Part shown: positions 39,001-47,920 of the stretch, piece by piece
How the letters are laid out: each line of letters begins with the position of its first letter
How positions within the stretch are numbered: the first letter of the stretch is position 1
Assembly (NCBI GenBank): GCA_027080505.1
Contig: JALWRX010000029.1
Location: forward strand, 1-64,000
Length of the DNA stretch: 64,000 nt
Direction: 5' to 3'
Source of the DNA: Ghiorsea sp.
Lineage (GTDB): Bacteria; Pseudomonadota; Zetaproteobacteria; Mariprofundales; Mariprofundaceae
Translations under genes and position numbers: made by a program
Notes under the pieces: model-generated
What the model saw: the letters and a program-made list of their open reading frames with translations, nothing else
What the model was told of the DNA's origin: nothing
Databases searched by the model: none

Positions 39001-39161
39001 ACAATGAAAGCTTCTTTGAACGCACAACCATGCCTATGGTGTTCGACCAGTTCAAAAAGCAGCATCATGTTGATATAAGTGCTGACGATGTCCGCTTTAT
39101 CAATAGCCTGCTGGTCAAAGAATATATGAGTGAATTTAATAACGGAGTACAAACGTGGTAA
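36045..39161 (+). CDS. hsdR: Type I restriction enzyme R subunit
   Basis: GIVWHTQGSGKTALAYYNVKHL (Walker A), IYFLDEVHRSYNPKG (DEVH), IGLTGTPLL, N-terminal nuclease FRPDIILLINGMPLAFIEVKKP. Confidence 0.95.
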   Translation: MGSNAKFNEDSRVKIPTILHLTRLGYEYLSLKDANWNPDTNIFPDIFRDSIAKINPSMNAADIDRLLTEISITLDNDDLGKAFYERLTQKSGIKLIDFEDFDNNSFHVVTELTYKNGDDEFRPDIILLINGMPLAFIEVKKPNNQKGVLAERDRINTRFQNKKFRRFVNITQLMVFSNNMEYDDDSPEPIEGAFYASPSYHKPVFNYFREEEHLDLDRLLRPADEAVENFVLKDTNLAGIKGSPEFLTNKNPDSPTNRICTSLFSRERLSFILQYAIAYVNETSGLQKHIMRYPQIFATKAIEKKLNEGIRKGIVWHTQGSGKTALAYYNVKHLTDYFQKQSIIPKFYFIVDRLDLLIQAHREFTSRGLIVHTVSSRDDFAKDIKSTSVIHNHSGKLEVTVVNIQKFKDDPDVISTDDYLVNIQRIYFLDEVHRSYNPKGSFLANLEQSDKKAIKIGLTGTPLLGDEYNSKALFGDYIHKYYYNASIADGYTLRLIREEIETNYKMTLRKILEELELQQGDIDKRELFAHHQYVQPMLEYIMDDLENSRVALGDHSIGGMVICDSSKQARQMYEIFQNKDSNVVDISSHTKSTNPRIDGTLPMAAEPPKAYTATKTGKLTSAALILHDHGSKDERKAWVEDFKAGKIDILFVYNMLLTGFDAPRLKKLYIGRLIKRHNLLQALTRVNRTYKEHRYGYVVDFADISKEFDATNQLYFEELQQELGDEMEHYSNLFKSKEEIEQEIESIKDILWDFDTDNAEAFSQQISQIQDKKEVQAIKKALGDAKSLYNLIRLYGHDELLGKIDFQKLTVLYREVSNHLDLLNLKENVESSSTTSNLLNVALEDVLFMFTKVSEEELVLADKLKNTLRQTREALAGNFDQTDPKFISLKEELERLFKKKKLSEVSQEEMNANIGSLNSIYDKAEELNRHNAQLKAKYQGDVKYTRIHKRLVARGIAEHERRIFEALNAVKEQADDQVLQNTQILDNESFFERTTMPMVFDQFKKQHHVDISADDVRFINSLLVKEYMSEFNNGVQTW

Positions 39162-40789
39162 CACAAGATTTTGAACGCAGAACAAAAGAGCTGATTGATA
39201 GCCTGAAAGGTATTTGTGCATCCTATGGCTTGGGCAATGATGGTAATGAATTCAAAATCATCACGCAGGTTTTCCTGTATAAGTTCCTCAATGATAAATT
39301 CGCTTATGAAGCCAAGAAAATTGAGCCAAGCCTTGCAAAAGCAGAAGACTGGGAAAAAGTCTATGCTGCCATGAGCGCAGACGAGCAAGACATGCTGCAA
39401 ATGCAAATGAGTGCAGACACAGCTCGCCTCAAGCCTGAGCATTTTATTTCATACCTGTTTGAGCAACAAAACACGCCAGACTTTGCCAAACGCTTTGATG
39501 ACACCTTGATTGATATTGCCATCAATAACAACGACATCTTTGCCGTAAAAACCGATGGTGGTTCCAAAGTCACCTTGTTTGACCGTATCAGCGAAAACAT
39601 CACCGACACATCCAAGCGGGATAATTTTTGCCGTGCGCTAATTAACAAGCTGGTGGCGTTTAGTTTTGAAGGCATTTTCACCCAGAAATATGATTTCTTT
39701 GCCACCATCTTTGAATACCTGATTAAGGATTACAACAAAGACAGTGGCGGCAAATATGCCGAGTATTACACGCCCCATGCTGTAGCTAAAATCATGGCTG
39801 CGATTCTTGTGCCTACGGAACAACAAGGAAAAGTGAAGAATGTAAGTTGTTATGACCCATCGGCAGGTTCGGGTACATTGTTGATGAACCTTGCCCATGC
39901 TATTGGTGAGCAGCGATGCAGTATTTTCTCGCAAGATATTTCGCAAAAATCATCCAGCCTGCTGCGCCTGAATTTAATTTTGAATAACTTGGTGCATTCG
40001 ATTCAAAACATTATTCAGGGTAACACCATGCTGCACCCTTATCATAAGGAAGGCAGCGGCTTAAAGAGGTTTGACTACATTGTATCCAATCCACCATTCA
40101 AAATGGATTTCAGTGATTTCCGTGATGATTTGGACAGTAAGGAAAACCATGAACGGTTCTTTGCAGGGGTGCCGAATATTCTAAAAAAAGCTAAAGACAA
40201 AATGGCTATCTACCAGTTGTTCTTGCAACACATCATCTATTCACTCAAACCCAACGGCAAAGCCGCTGTGGTCGTGCCTACAGGCTTTATTACAGCGCAA
40301 TCAGGCATCGATAAGAAAATCCGCCAAAAGCTTGTCGATGAGAAGATGCTGGCGGGTGTGGTGTCCATGCCGAGCAATATCTTTGCAACCACGGGAACCA
40401 ATGTATCCATTGTGTTTATCGACAAAGAAAATCAAGGCGATGTGGTGTTGATTGACGCATCCAACCTTGGCGAAACCATCAAGGATGGGAAAAACCAGAA
40501 AACGGTGCTCACCGAAGCCGAAGAGCAGCAAATCATCAATGGCTTCCTTGCTGTTAAAGGTGCTGATGATTTCTCTGTGGTCGTTTCTTATGAAGATATT
40601 CAAAATAAAAACTACAGCTTAAGTGCGGGTCAGTATTTTGAAGTAAAGATTGAGTATGTGGACATCACCCATGAAGAATTTGAAGCCAAAATGAAAGGGT
40701 TTAGCGATAATCTTGATGCTTTGTTTGATGATTCCAGAACTTTGGAAGTTGAGATTAAAAAGCAGTTGGCTGGATTGAAGTATGAGTAA
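39155..40789 (+). CDS. hsdM: Type I DNA methyltransferase M subunit
   Basis: YYTPHAVAKIMAAIL, SCYDPSAGSGTLLMNLAHAI, FDYIVSNPPFKMDF (NPPF). Confidence 0.96.
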   Translation: MVTQDFERRTKELIDSLKGICASYGLGNDGNEFKIITQVFLYKFLNDKFAYEAKKIEPSLAKAEDWEKVYAAMSADEQDMLQMQMSADTARLKPEHFISYLFEQQNTPDFAKRFDDTLIDIAINNNDIFAVKTDGGSKVTLFDRISENITDTSKRDNFCRALINKLVAFSFEGIFTQKYDFFATIFEYLIKDYNKDSGGKYAEYYTPHAVAKIMAAILVPTEQQGKVKNVSCYDPSAGSGTLLMNLAHAIGEQRCSIFSQDISQKSSSLLRLNLILNNLVHSIQNIIQGNTMLHPYHKEGSGLKRFDYIVSNPPFKMDFSDFRDDLDSKENHERFFAGVPNILKKAKDKMAIYQLFLQHIIYSLKPNGKAAVVVPTGFITAQSGIDKKIRQKLVDEKMLAGVVSMPSNIFATTGTNVSIVFIDKENQGDVVLIDASNLGETIKDGKNQKTVLTEAEEQQIINGFLAVKGADDFSVVVSYEDIQNKNYSLSAGQYFEVKIEYVDITHEEFEAKMKGFSDNLDALFDDSRTLEVEIKKQLAGLKYE

Positions 40790-42026
40790 ACTAACAACAT
40801 ATAAGTTTCATTGCTTATATGAAATGAGTTCGGGTATTTCATCTAAACCTGAGCAAGCTGGGCATGGGTTTCCATTTCTTTCTTTTTCTGCTGTTTTTAA
40901 TAATTACTTTGTACCAGAGGCCTTAAATGACTTGATGGACACCTCAAAAGAGGAGCGTTTAAAGTACTCTATATTAGAAGGAGACATTTTTTTAACACGA
41001 ACAAGTGAAGTAGTGGATGAACTCGCTATGAGTTCGGTTGCACTCAAGGATTATACAGATGCAACCTATAGTGGTTTTTTAAAAAGGTTAAGACCGACTC
41101 AAACTGATATAACATATCATAAATTCATGGCTTTTTACCTGCGCAGTAAGCTATTTCGAAAAACAATGACGAATAATGCGGTGCTTACATTAAGAGCCAG
41201 CTTAAATGAAAATATTTTTTCTTATCTGGACTTAATTTTACCAGAGTATGACGAGCAAGTTAAAATTGGTGATTTACTCTTCTTAATTAGTGAGAAAACC
41301 GAACTCAACAACCGCATCAATGCCGAATTGGAAGCCATGGCAAAAACACTGTATGACTACTGGTTTGTGCAATTCGATTTTCCCGATGAAAACGGCAAGC
41401 CTTATAAATCATCAGGTGGCAAGATGGTGTATAATGAAACCCTTAAGCGTGAAATCCCTGATGGCTGGCAAGATGATTCTTTATGGAATATTGCAGATTA
41501 CTTTAATGGCTTAGCTATGCAAAAACATCGCCCTATATCAAGTGACTACTTGCGAGTCATAAAAATTAAGGAAATGACAGAAGGTTTTTCAGACAAAACG
41601 GAGAAAGCTAAGGCTACAATCCCAAGCAAAGCAGTTGTAAATGATGGGGATGTCCTCTTTTCATGGTCTGCTACGCTATTGGTTCAAATTTGGTCACAAG
41701 GGGTTGGGGCCTTAAATCAGCACATCTTCAAAGTTACTTCAAAAAAATACCCGAAAACTTTTTACTATTACGAGCTGCGGAACTACTTGAACCATTTCAA
41801 GATGATGGCAGAAAAACGAAAAACGACGATGGGACACATCACACAAGAGCACTTAAAACAAAGTAGAATTGTTATTCCCAAAAAAGACTTAATCGAAGTT
41901 ATGGATACTCAATTGAAGCCTATTTTTCAAAAGCAAATGATGCTGGAAAAAGAAAACCAACAACTCACCCAACTCCGTGACTGGCTCTTACCCATGCTGA
42001 TGAATGGACAAGTGACGGTGACATGA
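40782..42026 (+). CDS. hsdS: Type I restriction specificity S subunit
   Basis: Two TRD-like halves with conserved helices (ISEKTELNNRINAELEAMAKTLYDYWFVQFDFP; MLEKENQQLTQLRDWLLPMLMNGQV). Confidence 0.93.
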   Translation: MSKLTTYKFHCLYEMSSGISSKPEQAGHGFPFLSFSAVFNNYFVPEALNDLMDTSKEERLKYSILEGDIFLTRTSEVVDELAMSSVALKDYTDATYSGFLKRLRPTQTDITYHKFMAFYLRSKLFRKTMTNNAVLTLRASLNENIFSYLDLILPEYDEQVKIGDLLFLISEKTELNNRINAELEAMAKTLYDYWFVQFDFPDENGKPYKSSGGKMVYNETLKREIPDGWQDDSLWNIADYFNGLAMQKHRPISSDYLRVIKIKEMTEGFSDKTEKAKATIPSKAVVNDGDVLFSWSATLLVQIWSQGVGALNQHIFKVTSKKYPKTFYYYELRNYLNHFKMMAEKRKTTMGHITQEHLKQSRIVIPKKDLIEVMDTQLKPIFQKQMMLEKENQQLTQLRDWLLPMLMNGQVTVT

Positions 42027-42067
42027 ATTTAAAACTAGCTATGCCATATTGATGAGAAGCATTTGTT

Positions 42068-43132
42068 TCATTGAAACCTTGTAATACCATCTTTTGAAAG
42101 CTCAATAGCCCAATCATATTTGGATTGAGAAGCATTAAAATTGTGTATAACCCAATTTTTATGTATCCCTTCTTGGTAGCGTTTACCAATATCCAAACCT
42201 AATGTAGATTGAACAGATAAAAACAAATGAACTTTTTTACAATTGGGAAGACTTGATAAATGATCAATGATTTTTTGAACCTTTTCAGAGATTTGATGTA
42301 GATTATCTTGGTTTTTTAGCAAGTTTCGCTCTGTTTGAGTATTTGGAGTAAGCATTAATGTATGGTCAGCAATAAACTCTGGAAGCTGGCTCTTTTGAAT
42401 TGGCGTACTGAACCCCAATGCCAAACCGATATTGCCTTTTGAGTCAGGCTTAGGTGTACTCATATCATATTCGGCGAGAGATATAGATTCATACTCATCA
42501 TTTAATAGCCTCCAGTCTCCCCCACTATGAAAGCGGTCATAGTAAACGACTTTGGCACTTACAGCTCTAAAGCAAGCTCCGTATGCAACCAAGAATGGTA
42601 TTCTAGCCAGCCCTCCCAAATAAACCTTGCTACAATCATGATTTAAAATAAACCTTTTATAGATTTGAACCGTAAGCTCCGCATTGTACATTTTGATTTG
42701 ATCCTCAATTGAACCTTGACCTTCTTCAATACCCAATTCAATGACCTCTCTTGAATCAAGCTGTTCAGATTTAGATAGCAACTCATTGGGAAATCTTTTC
42801 GATGTTCCAAGCATTCCCATAATGAGTACCCTTGCTGTTCCCCTTACTTGCTTCTGGAGCTTTATAACATCAACCCAAATTAGCCAGAAGCCTAAAACAA
42901 AACCCACAGTACCAACGAGCATCGAATACATTGAGACATCGCCAGAAGAGAGTTGTAATTGTTGAAAACCTTCAGGAAATATATAGTTAAGAATGAAACC
43001 TCCAACTGAAAATATAGCCAGTGAGCCCACAATAATTTGCGTTCCCATACGGGCAAGAGGAAATGACTTCTTTCTAATGTCAGCGTAATAAAGCAATAGC
43101 CATTTAATTTTATTCCATAAATTAGTCATCAA
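42068..43132 (-). CDS. CBASS effector: two-TM segment plus SAVED domain
   Basis: TM helices IIVGSLAIFSVGGFILNYIF and MLVGTVGFVLGFWLIWVDVI; SAVED-like C-terminus KKVHLFLSVQSTLGLDIGKRYQEGIHKNWVIHNFN. Confidence 0.8.
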   Translation of the reverse strand: MMTNLWNKIKWLLLYYADIRKKSFPLARMGTQIIVGSLAIFSVGGFILNYIFPEGFQQLQLSSGDVSMYSMLVGTVGFVLGFWLIWVDVIKLQKQVRGTARVLIMGMLGTSKRFPNELLSKSEQLDSREVIELGIEEGQGSIEDQIKMYNAELTVQIYKRFILNHDCSKVYLGGLARIPFLVAYGACFRAVSAKVVYYDRFHSGGDWRLLNDEYESISLAEYDMSTPKPDSKGNIGLALGFSTPIQKSQLPEFIADHTLMLTPNTQTERNLLKNQDNLHQISEKVQKIIDHLSSLPNCKKVHLFLSVQSTLGLDIGKRYQEGIHKNWVIHNFNASQSKYDWAIELSKDGITRFQ

Positions 43133-43655
43133 ATTTATATTCTCCTATCAACTCAATTTTGCGCCCAAATCGTCTATTTACTCCTAGCCAAGCCCTTGCG
43201 TGAGTTTGCCCCACAATGAAGAAAAATAATTTATTGCCTTCATATTTAGAATAATTGATCGCATTGAGCCAGTCTGTTTTATCCGTTGGTGAATAAGTTG
43301 GAACTGGTTCAGGGTGACTATGCCATAGCCCAACATATGTAGAATGATGCTTTGATTTCTTCCAAATTGCTCTCACAAGGTCATGGTGAGATTTTGATCG
43401 GTAATATGTGTGTCGTCCTTGTTTGTCTGTTTGTTGAGGTGGTGTTAATTCGTTAATAAGTAGTGCCCCGCCAGAATTTAAATACATGCCTACCAGTACA
43501 CCTCCAGACTCTGGAGTGTTTGGGGTTAGTTGCCGATATGCCCGTAATTTAGTAAGAAGTGAAGAACTGACTCGAACCAAACCAAGATTTTTAATTTCAA
43601 ATGACCACTCTTTATCCACAACATGCCCTGCAACCATCTTCTCTATAGAGTTCAA
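43122..43655 (-). CDS. cap3: CBASS Cap3-like JAB/JAMM isopeptidase
   Basis: TPESGGVLVG ... VGLWHSHPEPVPTYSPTDKTDW (JAMM HxHP..SxxD-like motif). Confidence 0.88.
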   Translation of the reverse strand: MNSIEKMVAGHVVDKEWSFEIKNLGLVRVSSSLLTKLRAYRQLTPNTPESGGVLVGMYLNSGGALLINELTPPQQTDKQGRHTYYRSKSHHDLVRAIWKKSKHHSTYVGLWHSHPEPVPTYSPTDKTDWLNAINYSKYEGNKLFFFIVGQTHARAWLGVNRRFGRKIELIGEYKFDD

Positions 43656-45306
43656 TCTCCTCTTTTAAAGAAATCTTGTTGTACCTGTTAGTAACTTGTA
43701 AACCTGCTTGATTTTCACCTTTCCAGCTCATTGCTTTTGAATGCCAACCAAACAATAAGTGATCTATAGCATGCCTAGAGGCTATTGCTGCTGTTTGCGA
43801 AGAGTCTAAATAGGAAAATGGCGTGAACACCCCCGCACACCCCGTTAAATTCTTTGATACTTTCTGTCCGTTTTCTAAAAGGGCTAGATGACACCTATTA
43901 TTAAAACCACTGTCATCAGAATATAGACACTCAAGACATGATGACCTTAAATCCAGCAATACTGAGTGTCCTCCAATTCCAGCAGCTTCATTCCAACAAA
44001 ATATAACATTATTGATATTGAGTTCTTTAAACTGCCTGTTCATTTGCAAGCTTAACGCAGGCGAGCCAACTGCAACAACCACCAAGTCAGATGACAGTAA
44101 ATCTTTATCTTTGGTCAGGTTGCAAAATAATTGCCGTTTGGGGTTCACAGTAATGTAAGGGAAATCGAGATGCATTAAAGATGCTAATGCATTGACCTTA
44201 CTACGAGTATTAACTTTCCCAGTCTGTTTATCAGGAAGATAGCTTAGAGATAGACCACCCAGGCGGTGCCTGTATATGTTGTCAGCTTCCAAAAGATCAT
44301 GATCAATCAGTGTCAACTCACCTACGCCAGCTTTAGCCAGCATCAAAGCTACTTCTCCACCTACCGATCCACATCCAACAATTGCAACCTTCTTATTTAA
44401 TAAGCTCTTTTCAGCCCCTCCACGCTCAAGTAAATATCCTTTTGTATTTCGAGCAGGCAAAAACAGTTCAATATCCCATCCATCTGACCTTTCCAGTAGT
44501 GGGTGGGGCATTCCTTTTTTTGCAGTAAAGCTCAGTAATAACTGACTCCTCTCTCCAGAACTTCTCGGCATACTAAGGAGCACAAAAAACTGAGCATGAA
44601 TTTTTTCTTTACGCAGAAGCTTATCTAGCTTGGCTTTGTTTCGATCTGACAAGAATTTCTTCAAATCAAAAACATAATTAGCTGATATTTTTGCGTTTGC
44701 CTTCGGTGGCAATACAGGCTCTGAAAGCGGCATATGAATTATTTTAATTACTTGGTTATGCACTTTCTTCAAATTGCTATAATCGTCTTGGTATTCATTT
44801 CTACGGTTATTCAACAGTACAGGTCGCTCTTTTTTCTTCCTGCTATTAGGTTGGAATATATTTAGGTGTGCATATTCGAGAGTATCACTAGCCTCATAAA
44901 ATGAATTAATGGGAGATGCACAGCACTGAAAGTACCCCTCATATTCGTCTGTTAGCTCATCTTTACTGACTTTCAAAATAGCTTCATCAAGAAGATCTAC
45001 TATATTGCACAATAGTGACTTAAGCACTTCAACTGGCTTATGATAATTCCAAAGCAAGGAATCACCTTCAGTGACACAAATAAGTCCTTCAAAATTAACA
45101 TGCGCTAAAGAGCCAATTAGGTCTGTATCCAACAGAACAGCCTTAGGCAATTCGAACGGGAAATTTGTGGGGAATACTAATTTAACATTCCAATCTTTCT
45201 TCCTCCCCTTCAATACAAAGGAGTAGTTCCCATCACTTTTCTCCCAAGAGATTAAATGAGGTGATTTAATCTGGCTAATTACCTCATTTAATTCGACCTC
45301 CATCAT
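43612..45306 (-). CDS. cap2: CBASS Cap2-like E2-E1 fusion (ThiF domain)
   Basis: E2-like N-terminus with FEGLICVTEGDSLLWN; E1/ThiF VAIVGCGSVGGEVALMLAKAGVGELTLIDHDLLEADNIYRHRLGG. Confidence 0.9.
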   Translation of the reverse strand: MMEVELNEVISQIKSPHLISWEKSDGNYSFVLKGRKKDWNVKLVFPTNFPFELPKAVLLDTDLIGSLAHVNFEGLICVTEGDSLLWNYHKPVEVLKSLLCNIVDLLDEAILKVSKDELTDEYEGYFQCCASPINSFYEASDTLEYAHLNIFQPNSRKKKERPVLLNNRRNEYQDDYSNLKKVHNQVIKIIHMPLSEPVLPPKANAKISANYVFDLKKFLSDRNKAKLDKLLRKEKIHAQFFVLLSMPRSSGERSQLLLSFTAKKGMPHPLLERSDGWDIELFLPARNTKGYLLERGGAEKSLLNKKVAIVGCGSVGGEVALMLAKAGVGELTLIDHDLLEADNIYRHRLGGLSLSYLPDKQTGKVNTRSKVNALASLMHLDFPYITVNPKRQLFCNLTKDKDLLSSDLVVVAVGSPALSLQMNRQFKELNINNVIFCWNEAAGIGGHSVLLDLRSSCLECLYSDDSGFNNRCHLALLENGQKVSKNLTGCAGVFTPFSYLDSSQTAAIASRHAIDHLLFGWHSKAMSWKGENQAGLQVTNRYNKISLKEEIELYREDGCRACCG

Positions 45307-46301
45307 GCATTGTTTCCAGTCATGATAATAGGAGCTGTGTTGGATGCTTTTGAATCTTCGACTAAAGGGAAACCATCAAACACCTTTCTTAATAACTTGC
45401 TTGCCTTATGGTCAGAGTCTTCACCTTTTGCTTCCTCTAAAACCTCTAATAATGCATCAAGTTTTTCATAAAATTGATCTGTCTGATTTAGTGTCATCTT
45501 GTAGTATACATTTTTAAATGGCTTTACTGGTAATTCAACTTCAATACTTTTTTTAAAGGACACTGACTCAAGGTCAAAGCTACTGGAAAACCCACTTTTC
45601 ATTGTGCTCACAATATTGATTAGTGCATCAAGGTCATTGTCACATCGATAGCTGAAAGCATTTCTAGCCTGAATAGTTAACCCGATGGACACAGGTGCAG
45701 CATTTCCATCATTAGAAAACTTCTTCGCTTTCCAATTTTTCAGATATCTAACACATCTCCTGAACTGCTCTGCATGTTTACAGTCAGCGGAAACATCCGC
45801 AACCCATTGCTTTAATTCTTTTGGCTCAGATTTATACCATTGTTTTTTTTCAGCATCCTTTCTTCCCCATGCGATGTGGTAGTCCCCGTCATTATCTGAA
45901 TAAATCGCGATATCAACGTGATAACCATCTGAATATTTGACCGTTATACAGGGGGTATTGAATATCACAGTTCGATTGTGCTGACCATTCAACTTTTTAA
46001 ATACCAGTTTCTTTAGTTTATTCGAATCATATTCATCATTGGTGATATCAAAGATGATTCCTACATCAATGTCATAATCACCATCCTTAGGTTTAATGCC
46101 TGTGTTCATAGCATATGAGCCTTGGTCGAACTTGGTGAAGGTTAATTTTTTGTCTGTGCCAGGAACTTTTTCATCTTTCAGCTTCTCTGTAAGTTCGTTA
46201 ATCAACAAATCTCTTTTGTCTCTTAAAGCTTGATTTTCTTCATATGTCCCTAATTTTATTTCATTGTGAAAATCTTCAAATTCTTTTTGTAAAGTAGCCA
46301 T
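45303..46301 (-). CDS. CD-NTase (cGAS/DncV-like nucleotidyltransferase)
   Basis: FDQGSYAMNTGIKPKDGDYDIDVGIIF (GS..DxD) and YHVDIAIY (third Asp). Confidence 0.9.
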   Translation of the reverse strand: MATLQKEFEDFHNEIKLGTYEENQALRDKRDLLINELTEKLKDEKVPGTDKKLTFTKFDQGSYAMNTGIKPKDGDYDIDVGIIFDITNDEYDSNKLKKLVFKKLNGQHNRTVIFNTPCITVKYSDGYHVDIAIYSDNDGDYHIAWGRKDAEKKQWYKSEPKELKQWVADVSADCKHAEQFRRCVRYLKNWKAKKFSNDGNAAPVSIGLTIQARNAFSYRCDNDLDALINIVSTMKSGFSSSFDLESVSFKKSIEVELPVKPFKNVYYKMTLNQTDQFYEKLDALLEVLEEAKGEDSDHKASKLLRKVFDGFPLVEDSKASNTAPIIMTGNNA

Positions 46302-46339
46302 TAAACACTCCTGACATAATTATGTTGAAACCGAACACT

Positions 46340-46360
46340 ACATCATCATTTTGATGATGT
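46340..46360. promoter_or_regulatory. Perfect palindromic operator in the CBASS/WYL intergenic region
   Basis: ACATCATCA-TTT-TGATGATGT (9-3-9), between candidate minus-strand -35 TTGACA (46358-46363) and -10 TAGTGT (46335-46340). Confidence 0.75.
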
Positions 46361-46430
46361 CAATTGTTATAAGGCTATTGATTATTATGATTATGTGCAA
46401 TATGGTTCGCCATAGTTAAATTATGAGGGT

Positions 46431-47297
46431 GTGATGAATAAATTAGATTCAATTAGTGATATTCAGCTAGAAAGAGTAAAGTATATAGATTATTGCGCTT
46501 ATTTCTTGGGCAAGGTTGGTCGTAAAGACTTGCAGCAAAAATTTGGCATTGCCCCAGCAGCAGCTACTCGAGATTTTAACTTGTACAACACAGAGGCTCC
46601 AGACAATCTCACTTATCAACCTAACATCCGCTCATATGTAATCAGTCAAAATTTCAAGCCTATATTCAGTTACACTTCTGATAACACCTTATCAAGGATC
46701 ACTAATGAATTAGCAGATGCTTCAGTTACGCCTGAAAACACCCTTCGTTTAGGGCGAAGTCTTGAAGTAGGTCTTCTATCTAAATTAACCAGAAGCATTT
46801 ATTTAAACAAAGCTATTGAGTGTGTTTACCGCTCTACAAGAAGCGGCGAAAGCACTAAGCAGTTAGTTCCCCATGCTATTTTTGATACTGGTTTGCACTG
46901 GTATGTCCGTGCTTACGACAGAAGCGAAAACAGAAGACATTTTTCCGACTTCTCACTGTCTAGGTTTCTAAAAGTTACTGAATTAGATGCTCCACCAGAA
47001 CAAGGGGAGCTTCAATCTAATGACCATACATATAACAAGTTTGTCACTTTAAAAATAATCCCTCATCCCAATCAAAAGCATCCTAAAACCATTGAGTTTG
47101 ATTATGGCATGAGAGATGGAGTTTTAGAAAAAAAAGTGCGCTCATCACTTGCAGGTTATTTACTGCGACGTTGGAACGTTGATTGTTCACTTAACGAGAA
47201 GCTTTCAGGCAATGAATTTCAGTTATACCTAAAAAACACCTCTGAGATCATGAACCATGCTGATTTATTTTTAGCCCCTGGGTTTAAAAAATCCTGA
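46431..47297 (+). CDS. capW: WYL-domain regulator, CapW-like
   Basis: N-terminal HTH (GRKDLQQKFGIAPAAATRDFNLY), WYL-type domain HWYVRAYDRSENRRHFSDFSLSRFL; divergent from CBASS operon. Confidence 0.8.
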   Translation: MMNKLDSISDIQLERVKYIDYCAYFLGKVGRKDLQQKFGIAPAAATRDFNLYNTEAPDNLTYQPNIRSYVISQNFKPIFSYTSDNTLSRITNELADASVTPENTLRLGRSLEVGLLSKLTRSIYLNKAIECVYRSTRSGESTKQLVPHAIFDTGLHWYVRAYDRSENRRHFSDFSLSRFLKVTELDAPPEQGELQSNDHTYNKFVTLKIIPHPNQKHPKTIEFDYGMRDGVLEKKVRSSLAGYLLRRWNVDCSLNEKLSGNEFQLYLKNTSEIMNHADLFLAPGFKKS

Positions 47298-47690
47298 ATA
47301 GTATTTGTATCAAAATGGAAAGAAACACCTCATTGCTGATTAACAACGCGGGGATGGCTTAAGTTCCCCCGATTCGCCCCCGTATAGTCGGGACTGTTCA
47401 CACTTTCATCTTGCTACCTATTTGGTAACTAACCCATAAAAAATCTTTGCATAGCAAAGCTATCTCATTCCAGCGATGACTGGCTTGGGTTCCTGCTCAC
47501 CCAGGTGGTGCCTGTGGTTTACACATTTCTTATCTCCTTTTCTGTAGTTTAACCAGAAAGAGCGCACCTATCCCCAAAAGGGAAAAGTGAGGCTCCCTCT
47601 TGGTATTTCTCTCCTCACCTGCCTAACTATCGTTAAAAGCAAGCCGAGCCACCAATGGTGTTTGCTCTACCCCGTGAGGTTTTGGGGTTC

Positions 47691-47721
47691 ATCACTGATA
47701 TGATAAATCATGAACAGTGAT
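47691..47721. repeat. Nested inverted repeat in a ~620 bp intergenic gap
   Basis: ATCACTG-at-ATGAT-aa-ATCAT-gaa-CAGTGAT. Confidence 0.7.
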
Positions 47722-47920
47722 AATTTTAATGTGGAGAAGATAGGTTAAACATTTGTGAAATCAACATGTTAGATGCTCAATAAGAAAAAAGGACTGCATA
47801 GGCTCGCATAGGACAAACATACAGCTTTTTGACTTCCCTTAACAAGGCAAGCTTTCATAAATCGCCATTAAAAAGGCAGCTAAAAAGCTGCCTAATTCAA
47901 CACACTTACTTCTAACTAAC

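Noticed and set aside
47645-47656. CGAGCCACCA match to the tRNA-Phe 3' end, considered as an alternative island boundary
   Set aside because: Only about 10 bp identical with no flanking similarity; the tRNA-Ala copy plus matched end repeats explain the boundaries better.
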